Source: Maniola hyperantus (Eukaryota > Arthropoda > Insecta > Lepidoptera > Nymphalidae). From it: 64,000 bases of DNA. A program made the position numbers and the translations under genes. Position 1 is the stretch's first letter; each line of letters opens with the position of its first letter. The notes under the pieces are model-generated. The model was given only the letters and a program-made list of their open reading frames with translations. It did no database searches and had not been told where the DNA came from. Of this stretch, positions 32,958 to 43,747 are shown one piece after another. The stretch covers positions 5,873,099 to 5,937,098 of the forward strand of contig NC_048553.1 of the NCBI RefSeq assembly GCF_902806685.2, in the 5' to 3' direction.

Positions 32958-34489
32958 ATATACTTGACAATTCAAAAGCATTTGTAAAAGTGTAAATTTA
33001 AATTAAAAAAACCATTTCTATTTATATAAGAGTCCTTTAGCCGCCCAGTGCGATGAAGGCCGTATCACAGAACAATATAATAGTACCTACTAACGTAGCC
33101 ATATTCCGTGGCATCACCGCCTCTAGCTTTACGGCACCTCTCTGGTAAATAATGGATAAAAATATCGGGAATATTCAGTTGAAGCTAAAAATAGGAAAGA
33201 AAAGAGTGCTCGAACTACTTCTAAAGTAGTTTAACGTGATCGGAATGCTACTCGTATTGTGTTTCTATCCTAAAATTCGCACAGTTGTACAAAGTGGAGA
33301 AATACCTACTCGGAAAGTCAATTTCGAAGCAAAATGCGCGTGAGATTTCCTTTAATGCCCGCAGTACCCATTAGCCCAGCGGATTCCGTAAAGACACTTA
33401 GCAAGAAAAGAGGACACGGTTTGCACGTTATGATTATTGGTTGCTCATTCTGTAACGGCCATTCGAAGAGTATGGACGTGGAAACTGTTGCAGCCACAGC
33501 GCACATTATACCTACATATCACTTTCTGACATATTATCATAAGTGGCACAATTTGTTCTACATTAAATAAATACGTTTCATATTATTTTATTCCAATACA
33601 ATCTACAATAATATTATATAGAGGTATGATTTGTAAGTTTTGATGGATGCCTGAGGTATTCTCCGAAACCACTCATCCGATTTCAAAAATTCTTTCATGG
33701 ATAGATAGCTGCTTTATCCTCAAGTATAGTGTAGGCTATAAATTCTATTAAGTATTTGTATCGCGGACGAACTAACCGATAACACGAGTCTTAAAATTAA
33801 ATTTTATTGGAGGGTAAAAAATAAGCATAGCTCGAAATGTGATTGAGTTAATTCAAATTTTATTTTGCACCATTTATTTTGGTAGTGGTACCTATATAAA
33901 ATCCACACCAGTTGGCAAGCCAGCGTTAGCCGAATATGGCAAATGTAAGCCAAGTTACAAAAGTGCATTCGCCAAGCGCATTGGATCAATGTGTACAGAC
34001 TCAGACTGGCCAGTACGTGACGATTTAAAAATGCAGAGCCTCCTTTTAACGTCGGCATCTTCTCATTTTGTCGGATGTTGCCGCGAGACAGAACTAGCGG
34101 AGTTACACTCGTCCTCAAATACAAGCAGAGCGCAATATCTTTTCCCTTTGAAACTGGGAAAACTCATAAGCAGGTGGAATGGGAATAGGGCGTTGTTTTT
34201 GTGCCGCGTGGGAAAAATTGCTCCCGACACAAATTAAACGTCTGTTGCGGAGTTCTTTGTGTACCCCGGCGTTGTCATAGTTCAAATTTTAAATAAAAAA
34301 GACTTTCATTTTTTCTCAAAAGCTCTACCTATTCAGTTCTAGTTATAAGAGAAAATATCTGGAAAATATTTTAACGCTGCAACTTTTAAAATTTCAATTT
34401 ATTTAACGGGAGTAAATAACTCAAATAAAAGAATGCGACCAGAGAGTTTGTATAGCCATAAATGCACAAAAATATCAAAATGATCTTTT

Positions 34490-34690
34490 TTATTTATTGA
34501 AAATGTTATAGTAAAACTAGACTTGTCTAATTACTGTACTTACAAAAATCATTCCCGCGTGGAATGGTGCCATGAATATTGACTGCATTTCCACGCTGAA
34601 CAGCTAGACTGATCCTTTACGCGAATTATAAGCCAGCCTTTCCGTAACCAGATTCAGCAATTAACCGCGGTAAAACGTCTCGAGTATGAT
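34490..34690. repeat. 'atgcccgcgt' family repeat copy
   Basis: cattcccgcgtggaatggtg, tgactgcatttccacgctga and aattaaccgcgg match the other copies; this is the longest version. Confidence 0.55.
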
Positions 34691-34796
34691 TTTGTTAGAA
34701 GACTCCATGGCCCTAGGGTCTCTACGACAAACGGAACAAAAACGTGACTCTCTATTAGAGAGGCATATTTGCGGCGCTGACCGGTTCCTATCAGCC

Positions 34797-35015
34797 ATCC
34801 ATACTAATATTATAAATGCGAAAGTGTGTCTATCTGTCTGTCTGCTAGCTTTTCACGGCTCAACCGTTCAACCGATTTTAACGAAATTTGGTACAGAGCT
34901 AGCTTGCATCCCGGGGAAGGACATAGGCTACTTTTTATCCCGGAAAATTAAAGAGTTCCCATGGGATTTTCAAAAACCCAAATCCACGCGGACGAAGTCG
35001 CGGGCATCATCTAGT
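34797..35015 (+). repeat. CTGT-type interspersed repeat
   Basis: Best preserved copy in the window: atccatactaatattataaa, CTGT run, acgaaatttggtacagagct, ctactttttatcccgg and gcgggcatcatctag. Confidence 0.75.
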
Positions 35016-35135
35016 TTCTAATAAATTGAAACAGAATATTATCTATTCTTCCGTAATCTGACCCAATGTCAGATTAGGGGAAAATTAATATTCTTAGAAT
35101 GGAGATCAAAACATAATGGAAAAATAATTCAGGCA

Positions 35136-35203
35136 ACTGTCCTAACCAAATCTACTAAAGAATAGCTGCTGAGCTATTCTTTAGTAGATTTGCTTAGGAC
35201 AGT
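35136..35203. repeat. 68-bp near-perfect hairpin
   Basis: Arms actgtcctaa..aaatctactaaag.. and the complement ..ctttagtagattt..ttaggacagt around gctgctgagc; only a 2-nt difference per arm is seen. Confidence 0.88.
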
Positions 35204-36164
35204 CAAGGAGTCAAACTCAATTACCTCTTTAGGTTTAGGTAGTACTTTCTGTAATTTTGTTTAATAAGCATGCTAAAATCATTACTACCTACCTCGTAAC
35301 GAACCTTAGCACAAGCTTACACTTTAGTTGGAGGGAATGGTCATGCTAACAAGTTAATATTCTTTAAAAAAATATTCGAGCTTTATGCAAGGTGCTTTGA
35401 TATTGCTACTCGTCACTTTGTTGCCATAATCACCTAAACGTCAATTATTTCTGGGAGAACCAAAAGCAGACACGTTAAGTAATGTGTCATACATTAGGAC
35501 GTACGTAGGACGCGACATCTACTTGTCCCCGTCTCGGAGACAGCAGGCAATGGAGACAAAGTGGGGTAAAATTGCCAGTACCTACCGAGTCTAGCAAACT
35601 ATAGTTGGGCCATTATGAACGTGCGAACTGGGTCATAAATCATTACGATCATAGGGTTGTGAGAATGCCGAAGTAGTTGTAATCGATAAATAGATGCCGT
35701 TCGGACGCAGGTAGCTGGTAGCTAATTTTGTATTGTTTCCCTTCGCTCTTTAGAACTTGTAATCGACTATCAACAAAACCTTTTTTTATGGTTACAAACA
35801 ACACCAGAGCATCACGTTCCAGTTCCATAAAGCCTATAAGTGCAAGCGACAGGTCTGATAAAAATGATTTATGACCCATTTCGCGCGTTTGTAATGGCCC
35901 AACTATAGGCAGGGGACGCGCTGGCATTCTTCTCGCAAACAAGATGTTTTATGAACCCGCATTAGAGGGCAATGAAACGAATTAGGCTCGTGATATGTCG
36001 TTTTGTTGTGGTCCAACTAAATTGCTGCGTACGTTTTTATATCGCTATTATACAGGAGGCCGACGTATTTAAGTAACGGAATGGACTATTTATATTGCAT
36101 GTCATAAAAATTTGGCCGCCTTTTAGAAAAGAATTTTTTTATAGGATAATTTATGTTTTTTTTT

Positions 36165-36505
36165 TGCTTCCGTACCTTAAAAGGAAAAAAAGGAACCCTT
36201 ATAGGATCACTTAGTTGTCTGTCTGTCTGTCTGTCAAGAAACCTATAGGGTACTTCCCGTTGACCTAGAATCCAAAAAAATCCAAAAACCGGGAGTTTGT
36301 GGCTACATCACAAAAAAAATATTAAAATGTGTTCATGAATTAATATAATTAGTATTTTCAATTTTCAAAGTAAGATAACTATAGCAAGTGGGGTATTATA
36401 TCAAAGGGCTTTACCTGTACATTCTAACATATATTTATTTTCATTTTTATGCATAACAGTTTTTAATGTATCCAGCAAAATGTCGAAAAAAATACCGTTC
36501 CTCCT
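36165..36505 (+). mobile_element. 'gttccgtacc' element, 3'-truncated copy
   Basis: gcttccgtaccttaaaagg, GTCT repeats, ggtacttcccgttgac and a tail up to gcaaaatgtcgaaaaaa match 5748-6190. The last part (tcggtgcgcaagcc...) is missing. It lies 130 bp from the LTR element. Confidence 0.6.
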
Positions 36506-36629
36506 CCCTTATCTCCGAAGTTTCCCAGTTGAAAAATCTGAAATAATTATGGTCAATAGAAATTTATATATATTTTACAGAAAAAATACAACTAACTATC
36601 ATAGTTTGTTTGATATTAACAATAAACCT

Positions 36630-36633
36630 TTAC
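36630..36633. repeat. Target-site duplication, left (TTAC)
   Basis: The four bases before the 5' LTR are TTAC; TTAC also follows the 3' LTR at 46064-46067. Four-base duplications are usual for Ty3/gypsy integrases. Confidence 0.85.
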
Positions 36634-38128
36634 TGTGACGTTGTAAATTTTGAACTACTAATTAGCGTTTCGCTTTTAATTAAAATCTATTTTGTTCAAA
36701 GTATGTTGGTGCCACCTAGCATCAAGGTGCAGAACTACGCGTGGGTCGATGTTCAGAGTTCATTCGAGCCACAATAGATGGCGTTTGCTTCGTTGTCAAT
36801 TGTCGTAAAAATAAAACAAAATAATTAAATAAAACCATAATATCATTTGTTTATTGTTAAGTCATTAACAAAACGGTTCTTATAATATATCCTTAGGTTC
36901 CGCAAATATTCAAAAATGAATTGGCTTTATGATCAAACTAACTGAGAGCGGCCACACTCGGGTTGCGTCTGGCAACACCGATAGGTGAGATTTAGAATTT
37001 TCCTGGAGTCAACATGTGAAGACGAATTTTTTTCGTTCCAGGAAAATCTCACTTCTTTTCGCCCATGGCTTCGCCTGGGAAAATACAATAGTTATAAATT
37101 TTAGTCATCCTAACGTATTTCGATGTTTCATCAGTTATGGTGAGTGAAAAATCAAGTAATGTGGATTCGACAAAATGGCGGTTTGGTTAGAGAAAATCCT
37201 AATTTTATGATTTCATTCCAGTTCCAGTTATTTTATCTTCCCAAATAAATGAGGATAATGGGTTGTGGGTGGACTTCTGAAAACCATTGGTGGCCAGGAG
37301 TTCAATAGGTGAGTTGTGTTTGATCGGGAAAATTCCACGTGTCGAAATTTTCACACAGCACAAATTATAATCTTGTTTTTCTTTGTTACAGGGTTTACGT
37401 TTACGTTTACGTTTTACGTTTAGCTTCAGTTTTCCGTTTTAGTTTTCCGTTTGCGTTTTCGGTTTTCGTATTTATTTCTTTTGCACATTCACGTTGACAA
37501 CTTAATCGCTATGGATAAGACTTGGTGAAAATCTTTGTAATGAAACATTTCGGTTGTGAAGAATCAAATAAATTGAGTTTTGGATCTTGGCCGATGCCGT
37601 CCAGCTACCTTGCAGTCTTCGCACCTACAAGTAAGCAAATGTTTGTATCCTGCAACAGTTTAGTGAACCTTCTTAGTGTATGTGTACAGTAAGAACCCTG
37701 TCTTTACTACTGAGCTTTTATTTTGAAACAATTTTATGAATTTTACTGTGTCATTGTCTATTCCATGCCAATGGCATCTTAAATTTAAAACATAGATCTT
37801 ATGTACTATCTACCTAAGTCATTCTAATGTATCTAAATTAAGTCTTGGCATTAAGCTAGAATAACTAAGCATTATTAGCCATCATTCTGTATTAAGCGAC
37901 CCCGGTAAAAGTTACATTAAAAACAATTTTGCCTAACATCTAGCAAATTTCATTTATAACACCTCATATGCATTACAAGGGAGTCGACGGCTAGCTTCTA
38001 TTCTTTACTAGGTAGATAGATCAAGTAAAGTAAATTAAAATTATTTTTTTTTCCTCTAATCTTTGTAAGGTGGTAGATTATTCCGTATCCGGGTATATTT
38101 CTATTCCGCCCAATTTACCACCCTTACA
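36634..38128 (+). repeat. 5' LTR
   Basis: 1495 bp, begins TGTGACGTTG and ends ACCCTTACA (TG...CA). Contains AATAAA-like signals near 36815-36840, a foldback pair gtgagattt...cctgga / tccaggaaaatctcac (36986-37052), a TTTACG run near 37390-37420, and an inverted pair gtaaggtggta / taccacccttac at its 3' end. Promoter elements cannot be placed with confidence. Confidence 0.95.
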
Positions 38129-38130
38129 AA

Positions 38131-38142
38131 TGGCGCCCGAAC
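38131..38142 (+). other. Primer binding site, tRNA-Lys type
   Basis: TGGCGCCCGAAC, two bases after the LTR end. The first 12 nt are the complement of the 3' end of tRNA-Lys(UUU) as used by several retroelements; the match ends after position 12. Confidence 0.85.
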
Positions 38143-39293
38143 GTTTTTTTATATAGTTATTTCAGTATATTTTGAGAAATTTTGTGAATTTTATGAAATG
38201 TACTCCGCTGATTGTACAATTTTCTAAGTAGTGACACATTGCAAAGAGCACTAAGCTGTTTTTTATGGTTAACTAACTAAATAATAACTAATAGTTAGAA
38301 ATTTTGTTTGATAGTTTAAGTAATTTTCTGAGTATAGTCCAACATTTTTTTTTCTTACTTAATCAACACTTTATAAATGGTGCTTATGCCGTTTAATTAT
38401 GTTATCGACTTACCTTGGAGGTGTATAAGTGAATGTTTGCCTTCAGTTTAGTAATAAACATTGCTTAACTGAGTTGTTGTTGGGTATTGCTTTCAATAGT
38501 AAGTACATCTTATGTTTGAAAATTCCGGTAACCTAGTATAATTAAAGTTTTGAAACGCTATGTGCTGTTAACTAGTTACACACATACATTTATAAATACT
38601 AAGAGTTACAACTTGTGAAACTAAATATATAAACTATATTCAGAGATTACATTAAGTTCAAGTATGAAGTTATGAACAATTTTTTTTCAGTGACTTGATA
38701 CTTCATTATTTTGTTGAAATTTTGTTTAGAGCTGTGTTAAGGTTATGATAAAAGCTACTTCACACACAAAACATGTTAAGTTTAATTGAATGCTGGTAGT
38801 TTAAAGTGACATTTAGAAACAGATTTTGTTGTATTTTAGGTTATGTGTTAAAAGTGTAAAGTAACAGTCATCAAACCATTGCACAATCTCTTTGTTTTTT
38901 TTTAAAGATAATATGCTAGTCAGAGTTCATTGCAACTTTGCTGCCTGTTTACTTTTGTAATTGTAAAGAGTGTAACACACTGTGTACTCATAAAGGTGAT
39001 ACTGCACCTTACAATCATTTATTCAATTTTGGGAAGTTTTATTTTGTTATATTTTGTTTACTATAGTAATAATATGTGCTTGTATTATTAACAATATTTT
39101 GGAATAGGAACATAATTGATAAAATAGGTTAGGATAGACTTAAGAATATTGTTTTTTGTTGTGTATTTTGCTTGTGTATATTTAATAGTTTAAATAACTT
39201 CTTTTGTGTTTGTGTTTAACCAATTTGTATAAGGCTAAACATAGACAGTTACACAAGCTCGATATTTTGTTAAATATGTTTTGACTTAACACA
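38143..39293 (+). other. Untranslated leader of the LTR element
   Basis: About 1.15 kb, AT-rich, no long frame. Probably holds the packaging signal; nothing specific is recognisable. Confidence 0.6.
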
Positions 39294-40562
39294 ATGGAAC
39301 AGACTTTTGCCCAGTTTCATTCACTTTTGAAGGACGAATTGTGTTATGAGGTATCCATTCGTTCCGAAACTCCAGCACCTACAGTGCTAGGTTTAAAGAA
39401 ACAGTTAAAACAATTAATTCAGGAAATTCCTTCTGAATCAATTTTAGAGACAGATTTCTCTTCTGAAAGTGAGTTAGGGGTTATTACTAAAAAACTTCAA
39501 GACTTAGAAGATTTATTAAAAAAGTGTTCTGACACTAAAGATAGACATGCCCTCTGTAGGTCTAAAGCTTTAGCTTCACATTTGTACTTTAGAATTTTGA
39601 GAATACAGTGTTCCGAACTCAGCTTAATAAGTAGGAAGAGTGAATTACATACAAAGTTGCAGAGTTTGATTTCCAGATTAGATGCTGACAATGAGTCGTC
39701 TCACGACGAATCACTGGATTCCGAGAGTACCGCCGTTGACTGCACTGGTGATAAAAATGTTGCCAAGTGGAAGTTACATTTCAACGGACAGGGTGATCCG
39801 CGCAGTTTCATCGAACGCGTTGAGGAATATAAAAGATCTTATGGCGTTTCAGATGAAAAATTATTTGTTTCTGCATTTCATCTTTTTACAGGCCGAGCAT
39901 TGTTATGGTACAGAGGCAACAAATGTCAAGTTTCGTCTTGGTCAGAATTGAGAACTTTATTTTTAGAGGAATTTGATGCAGTAGATTATGACTACAGGTT
40001 GCTAGGTGAAATTCGAGCAAGAACACAAGGCTCTGAAGAACCTGTGTCTATCTATTTCGCTGTAATGTTTTGCATGTTTTCAAGGTTGTCAACACCACTT
40101 TCCGAAGAACAAAAGTTACAAATTTTATTACATAATATTCGCCCTTTTTACTCAGAACAATTAGCTCTTGTTGACATTAAGTCTGTCGCAATGTTGAAGG
40201 AAAAGTGTCGCAAACTAGAGGCTGCGAGGCAGCGTTCCGCCTTATTTTCTGAGCCTACTAACAGTAAGGCAACTTTAAGTTCAGAGTTTGCTTACAAACA
40301 AGTGACAAAACAGATAAACACACTTTCAGTCACACCTGCACCTAAGGTTGATACAAGTAAAGGCACTAATTTTACGAAAACAAATAAACAACTATGTTAC
40401 AAGTGCGGCAAGGGTAACCATTCCTTTAAATTTTGCAGGACAGTTCCGAAATTTATTAGATGTTTTTCGTGTGGACGTCAGAACTTTACAGTAAAGACAT
40501 GTCCAAGTTGTAGTAAAAAGGCGATTAGTAAACCCGCTCCGGACAAAAATTCAAAAAACTAA
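39294..40562 (+). CDS. gag: Gag (capsid and nucleocapsid) of the LTR element
   Basis: 422 aa. Structural polyprotein that assembles the virus-like particle and binds the element RNA. The central part (about residues 150-310: WKLHFNGQGDPRSFIERVE, LLWYRG, LRTLFLEEF, EEQKLQILLHNIRP) has the look of the retrotransposon Gag/capsid domain. First zinc knuckle C-X2-C-X4-H-X4-C at residues 368-381. A second at 390-403 has phenylalanine where the histidine should be, followed by another cysteine. Start ATG at 39294 is the first in frame. It ends at TAA 40560, directly after a -1 slippery heptamer that links it to pol. Confidence 0.95.
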   Translation: MEQTFAQFHSLLKDELCYEVSIRSETPAPTVLGLKKQLKQLIQEIPSESILETDFSSESELGVITKKLQDLEDLLKKCSDTKDRHALCRSKALASHLYFRILRIQCSELSLISRKSELHTKLQSLISRLDADNESSHDESLDSESTAVDCTGDKNVAKWKLHFNGQGDPRSFIERVEEYKRSYGVSDEKLFVSAFHLFTGRALLWYRGNKCQVSSWSELRTLFLEEFDAVDYDYRLLGEIRARTQGSEEPVSIYFAVMFCMFSRLSTPLSEEQKLQILLHNIRPFYSEQLALVDIKSVAMLKEKCRKLEAARQRSALFSEPTNSKATLSSEFAYKQVTKQINTLSVTPAPKVDTSKGTNFTKTNKQLCYKCGKGNHSFKFCRTVPKFIRCFSCGRQNFTVKTCPSCSKKAISKPAPDKNSKN

Positions 40563-43500
40563 TTAGTAAGAACTGTGCAGAGACACAAGTAAATAACTTG
40601 GTCATTAACAACAAAACATCCCTTTTACCTGACACAGTTCTGTATTCAGTGGATAAACGAGACTTTAGGCCACATTTAAAGGTTTTTGTTGACGGTTTTG
40701 AGATTACAGGTTTACTAGATTCCGGTGCTTGCGCGTCAATTTTGGGTAACCAGGCGCACAAGGTTTTTTTGAGATTCGGTTATAAATTGCATAGCAGTAT
40801 TGATACCACATTTTCAGTGGCAAATGGAGACAAACTTGATTGCATGGGTTATATGTTTATTCCGATTACTTATAATTCCGTAACTCACATAATAAAATTT
40901 TTTGTAGTACCCTCTATAATAGCGGATGTTATTTTTGGTTGTGACTTTTGGAAAACATTTCAGTTAGCCCCTGGCATTTTTGATAATTTAGAATTAATTA
41001 AGGCACCTTCTCAATTTTACAATATTTGTGCGATTGATAATAAACAAATTCATACCATCACTTCTTTTGAAAACTTATCATCTCAACAGAAAGAATTAGC
41101 CCAGTCTGTAGTAAATAAATTTTTAGATATTTCTTCAGAGAAAATTGGATTGGGTAGAACAAAATTAATTGAACATGTTATTGACACCGGTGATGCCTTG
41201 CCAATAAAAATAAAACAATATCCACTTTCTCCCGAAAAGAAGGAAGCTTTGAGTAAAGAGTTAGATAGGATGCTGGAAATGGACGTAGTTACTCCGAGTG
41301 AAAGCCCTTGGAATAACCCAGCAATTTTAGTGAAAAAGGCAAATGGAGACTGGAGATTTTGCCTAGATTGCAGGAAATTAAATTCAGTGACAAAGGGGGA
41401 TTCATACTCAATACCGTACATTCCACAAATTCTAGATAGCTTGAAAGAGGCAAGGTTTTTATCATCGATTGATTTAAGTTCAAGTTTCTGGCAAATTCCG
41501 TTAGCTGACGACTCTCAGGAAAAAACCAGTTTTACAGTTCCTGGTAGAGGGTTATTCAAATTTAAAGTCATGCCGTTTGGCCTATGCGGTGCACCAGCAC
41601 GACAGCAGAGGTTAATGGACCAGTTATTTAATCAAAATTTTTGTAGTGATATTGAAAATGGAATAGTATTTTGTTATATAGATGATATTGTTATTTGTTC
41701 TGCTGATTTTGAAACCCATTTAATTTTATTAAACAGAGTTCTGGATAAACTAAAAATGGCTCAACTATCCATAAATTTTGAAAAATGTAATTTTTTTCGA
41801 AACTCTTTGAAATATTTAGGGTATATAGTGGATGAATTTGGTTTACGCACAGATCCTGGAAAAGTTGCCGCAGTTTTGAACTTTCCGACCCCAAAAACTG
41901 CACAGGAGGTAAAGATTTTCCTAGGCACTTGTTCTTGGTACAGGCGCTTTATTAGGAATTTTTCAACCATCGCTGCACCACTCAATAGACTAACGAGTAA
42001 AGGAAAGAACGCACCTAAATTTGAGTGGAGCGAACAGGCAGAGGTAGCATTTAATACATTGAAGAATGCGTTGGTAACCGCACCTGTTCTTGCGGTACCG
42101 AATTTTGAAAAACCATTCAAAATACATTGTGATGCTTCTGCATATGGTGTTGGCGGTATGCTGACGCAAGAAACCGATGGTTGCGATCATCCCATTGCGT
42201 ATGTCAGTAGGAGCCTAAATAAAAACGAAAGGAATTACAGCGCGACGGAACGCGAGGCTCTAGCTGTGATTTTTGCAGTGGAGAAATTTCAGGCTTATTT
42301 TGGTTCCAAGCCAGTCACAATTATCACGGACCATGCATCCCTAAAGTGGTTCTTAAATTTAGAAAATCCCTCAGGACGACTCGCCAGATGGGGTTGTAGA
42401 TTATCACAGTATAATTTTGTTATCGAACATAGGAAGGGTTGTGATAATGTAGTTCCGGATACCTTGTCGAGACTCATACACGTAGATGTAGTTGGTGATC
42501 GTAATGATAACTCTAGTCAACAAGTTTTGGTAGATGACTGGTATGACAAAACATTTAATGGCTGTAAAATCAATCCAGCAAATTTTCCGAATTTTAGTAT
42601 TTTGAACGATAAACTATATCGTTACAGTAAATGTAAATACCAGCTTCTCAGTGAGTTCGACTGGAAAGAGGTAGTCCACAAGAACGACATCCTTAGAATT
42701 ATGCAACAAAACCATGCAGATGCAACTGCAGGTCATTTTGGTGTGTTCAAAACTCATCGCAGATTATCCCTCAGATATTTTTGGCGTGGTATGTATAAGG
42801 ACGTGGTTGAGTACGTTAAGAATTGTGATACTTGCTCTGCGTATAAACACACGACATCAGCCACTCCAGGTCTGCTAGGGAAGCCTAAAGTCTGCGAGAG
42901 ACCTTTTCAGGTCATTTCGGCTGATTTAGTCGGACCTTTGCCTAGGTCTAAATCAGGATTTACATTTCTTTTTGTGGTGACGTGTTGTTTTTCGAAATAT
43001 ACAATGTTGTTTCCGTTACGGCGTGCCACAGGTGCCGCTGTTGTTAAAGCGCTAGAGAATTTTGTATTTTTGAACCATAGTGTTCCAGAGACTGTGATTG
43101 TGGACAATGGGTCCCAATTTACAGGATCTGAATTCCGTAATCTCATTAAGCGTTATAATATTCCGAAATTACACTACACACCACTGTACACTCCGCAAGT
43201 TAACCTTGTTGAGAGGTACAATAAGGTTGTTATGACTGCTGTAGCCGCTTTTGTGAAAGATAACCACAGGTCCTGGGACGAAAACCTGTACAAGGTCCAG
43301 TTCGCCATAAACAGTGCGGTTAATGAATCCACTGGATTCTCCCCGTTCTTCCTTGTCCACGCTAGAGAACCGGTTTTAAATGGTTCCTTCTATAAGGACA
43401 CGGATAAGGAGTACGAGGCCGGAATTCCAAGGGAGGAATACGCAGGAAAGTTTGGAACTTTGGAGGACATATTTGGTCAGGTTAGGAGAAATTTGTTTCA

Positions 43501-43747
43501 GGCTCATGCAGAGTATGCAACGCATTACAACTTAAGGCGTAGGTCTGCAAGCTATTCTGTTGGGGATATAGTGTGGAAAAAGACCTATCCACAAAGCGAC
43601 GCTACAAATTTTTTCGCAGCTAAGCTGGCACCTAAGTATGAAAAGTGCAGGGTTGTCAAGGTTTTGTCACCTTTGGTTTATGAACTAGTTAGAGTAGCTG
43701 ACAACCACCCAATAGGCACTTGGCATATTAAGGATATTAAGAAGTAG
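40532..43747 (+). CDS. pol: Pol (protease, reverse transcriptase, RNase H, integrase) of the LTR element
   Basis: Expressed by -1 frameshift from gag; the frame opens at 40532. Counting from a TTG at 40598 it is 1049 aa (that TTG is not a real start). Protease: LLDSGACASILG, active-site DSG at 41-43. RT: palm motifs WRFCLDCRKLN, SSIDLSSSFWQIP, MPFGLCGAPA and YIDD at 360-363. RNase H: CDASAYGVGG (D512), TEREALAV (E551 or E553), TDHASL (D578). Integrase: HHCC zinc site (H706 to C743/C746) and D776, D836, E872, with 35 residues between the last two (DD35E). C-terminal VGDIVWKK and KLAPKYEK form a GPY/F-like module. All catalytic residues are present and the frame is unbroken. Confidence 0.96.
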   Translation, partial: TRSGQKFKKLISKNCAETQVNNLVINNKTSLLPDTVLYSVDKRDFRPHLKVFVDGFEITGLLDSGACASILGNQAHKVFLRFGYKLHSSIDTTFSVANGDKLDCMGYMFIPITYNSVTHIIKFFVVPSIIADVIFGCDFWKTFQLAPGIFDNLELIKAPSQFYNICAIDNKQIHTITSFENLSSQQKELAQSVVNKFLDISSEKIGLGRTKLIEHVIDTGDALPIKIKQYPLSPEKKEALSKELDRMLEMDVVTPSESPWNNPAILVKKANGDWRFCLDCRKLNSVTKGDSYSIPYIPQILDSLKEARFLSSIDLSSSFWQIPLADDSQEKTSFTVPGRGLFKFKVMPFGLCGAPARQQRLMDQLFNQNFCSDIENGIVFCYIDDIVICSADFETHLILLNRVLDKLKMAQLSINFEKCNFFRNSLKYLGYIVDEFGLRTDPGKVAAVLNFPTPKTAQEVKIFLGTCSWYRRFIRNFSTIAAPLNRLTSKGKNAPKFEWSEQAEVAFNTLKNALVTAPVLAVPNFEKPFKIHCDASAYGVGGMLTQETDGCDHPIAYVSRSLNKNERNYSATEREALAVIFAVEKFQAYFGSKPVTIITDHASLKWFLNLENPSGRLARWGCRLSQYNFVIEHRKGCDNVVPDTLSRLIHVDVVGDRNDNSSQQVLVDDWYDKTFNGCKINPANFPNFSILNDKLYRYSKCKYQLLSEFDWKEVVHKNDILRIMQQNHADATAGHFGVFKTHRRLSLRYFWRGMYKDVVEYVKNCDTCSAYKHTTSATPGLLGKPKVCERPFQVISADLVGPLPRSKSGFTFLFVVTCCFSKYTMLFPLRRATGAAVVKALENFVFLNHSVPETVIVDNGSQFTGSEFRNLIKRYNIPKLHYTPLYTPQVNLVERYNKVVMTAVAAFVKDNHRSWDENLYKVQFAINSAVNESTGFSPFFLVHAREPVLNGSFYKDTDKEYEAGIPREEYAGKFGTLEDIFGQVRRNLFQAHAEYATHYNLRRRSASYSVGDIVWKKTYPQSDATNFFAAKLAPKYEKCRVVKVLSPLVYELVRVADNHPIGTWHIKDIKK
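40553..40559 (+). promoter_or_regulatory. -1 ribosomal frameshift site (A AAA AAC)
   Basis: In the gag frame the last codons are TCA AAA AAC TAA, giving the canonical X XXY YYZ heptamer A-AAA-AAC right before the stop. The pol frame (-1) is open from 40532, so gag and pol overlap by about 30 nt and a -1 shift here yields Gag-Pol. A downstream stimulatory structure was not identified by eye. Confidence 0.85.

Larger units (their letters stand above)
30073..36633. other. Intron-like stretch up to the LTR element
   Basis: Contains a MITE (31585-31750), a 196-bp foldback (32228-32423), palindromic MITE copy D (32807-32957), an 'atgcccgcgt' copy (34490-34690), a CTGT repeat (34797-35015), a 68-bp hairpin (35136-35203) and a 'gttccgtacc' copy (36165-36505). 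Frames of 106-132 aa at 33804-34237 have no recognisable domain. Confidence 0.5.

Noticed and set aside
33804..34237. 106-aa and 132-aa open frames on opposite strands
   Set aside because: No recognisable domain, signal peptide or splice context; mutually overlapping.
40598..40600. TTG as an independent start of pol
   Set aside because: The frame is open back to 40532 and a perfect -1 slippery site overlaps the gag end, so pol is made by frameshifting.
39497..43360. Minus-strand frames inside gag and pol (60-119 aa)
   Set aside because: Shadows of the intact gag and pol frames.
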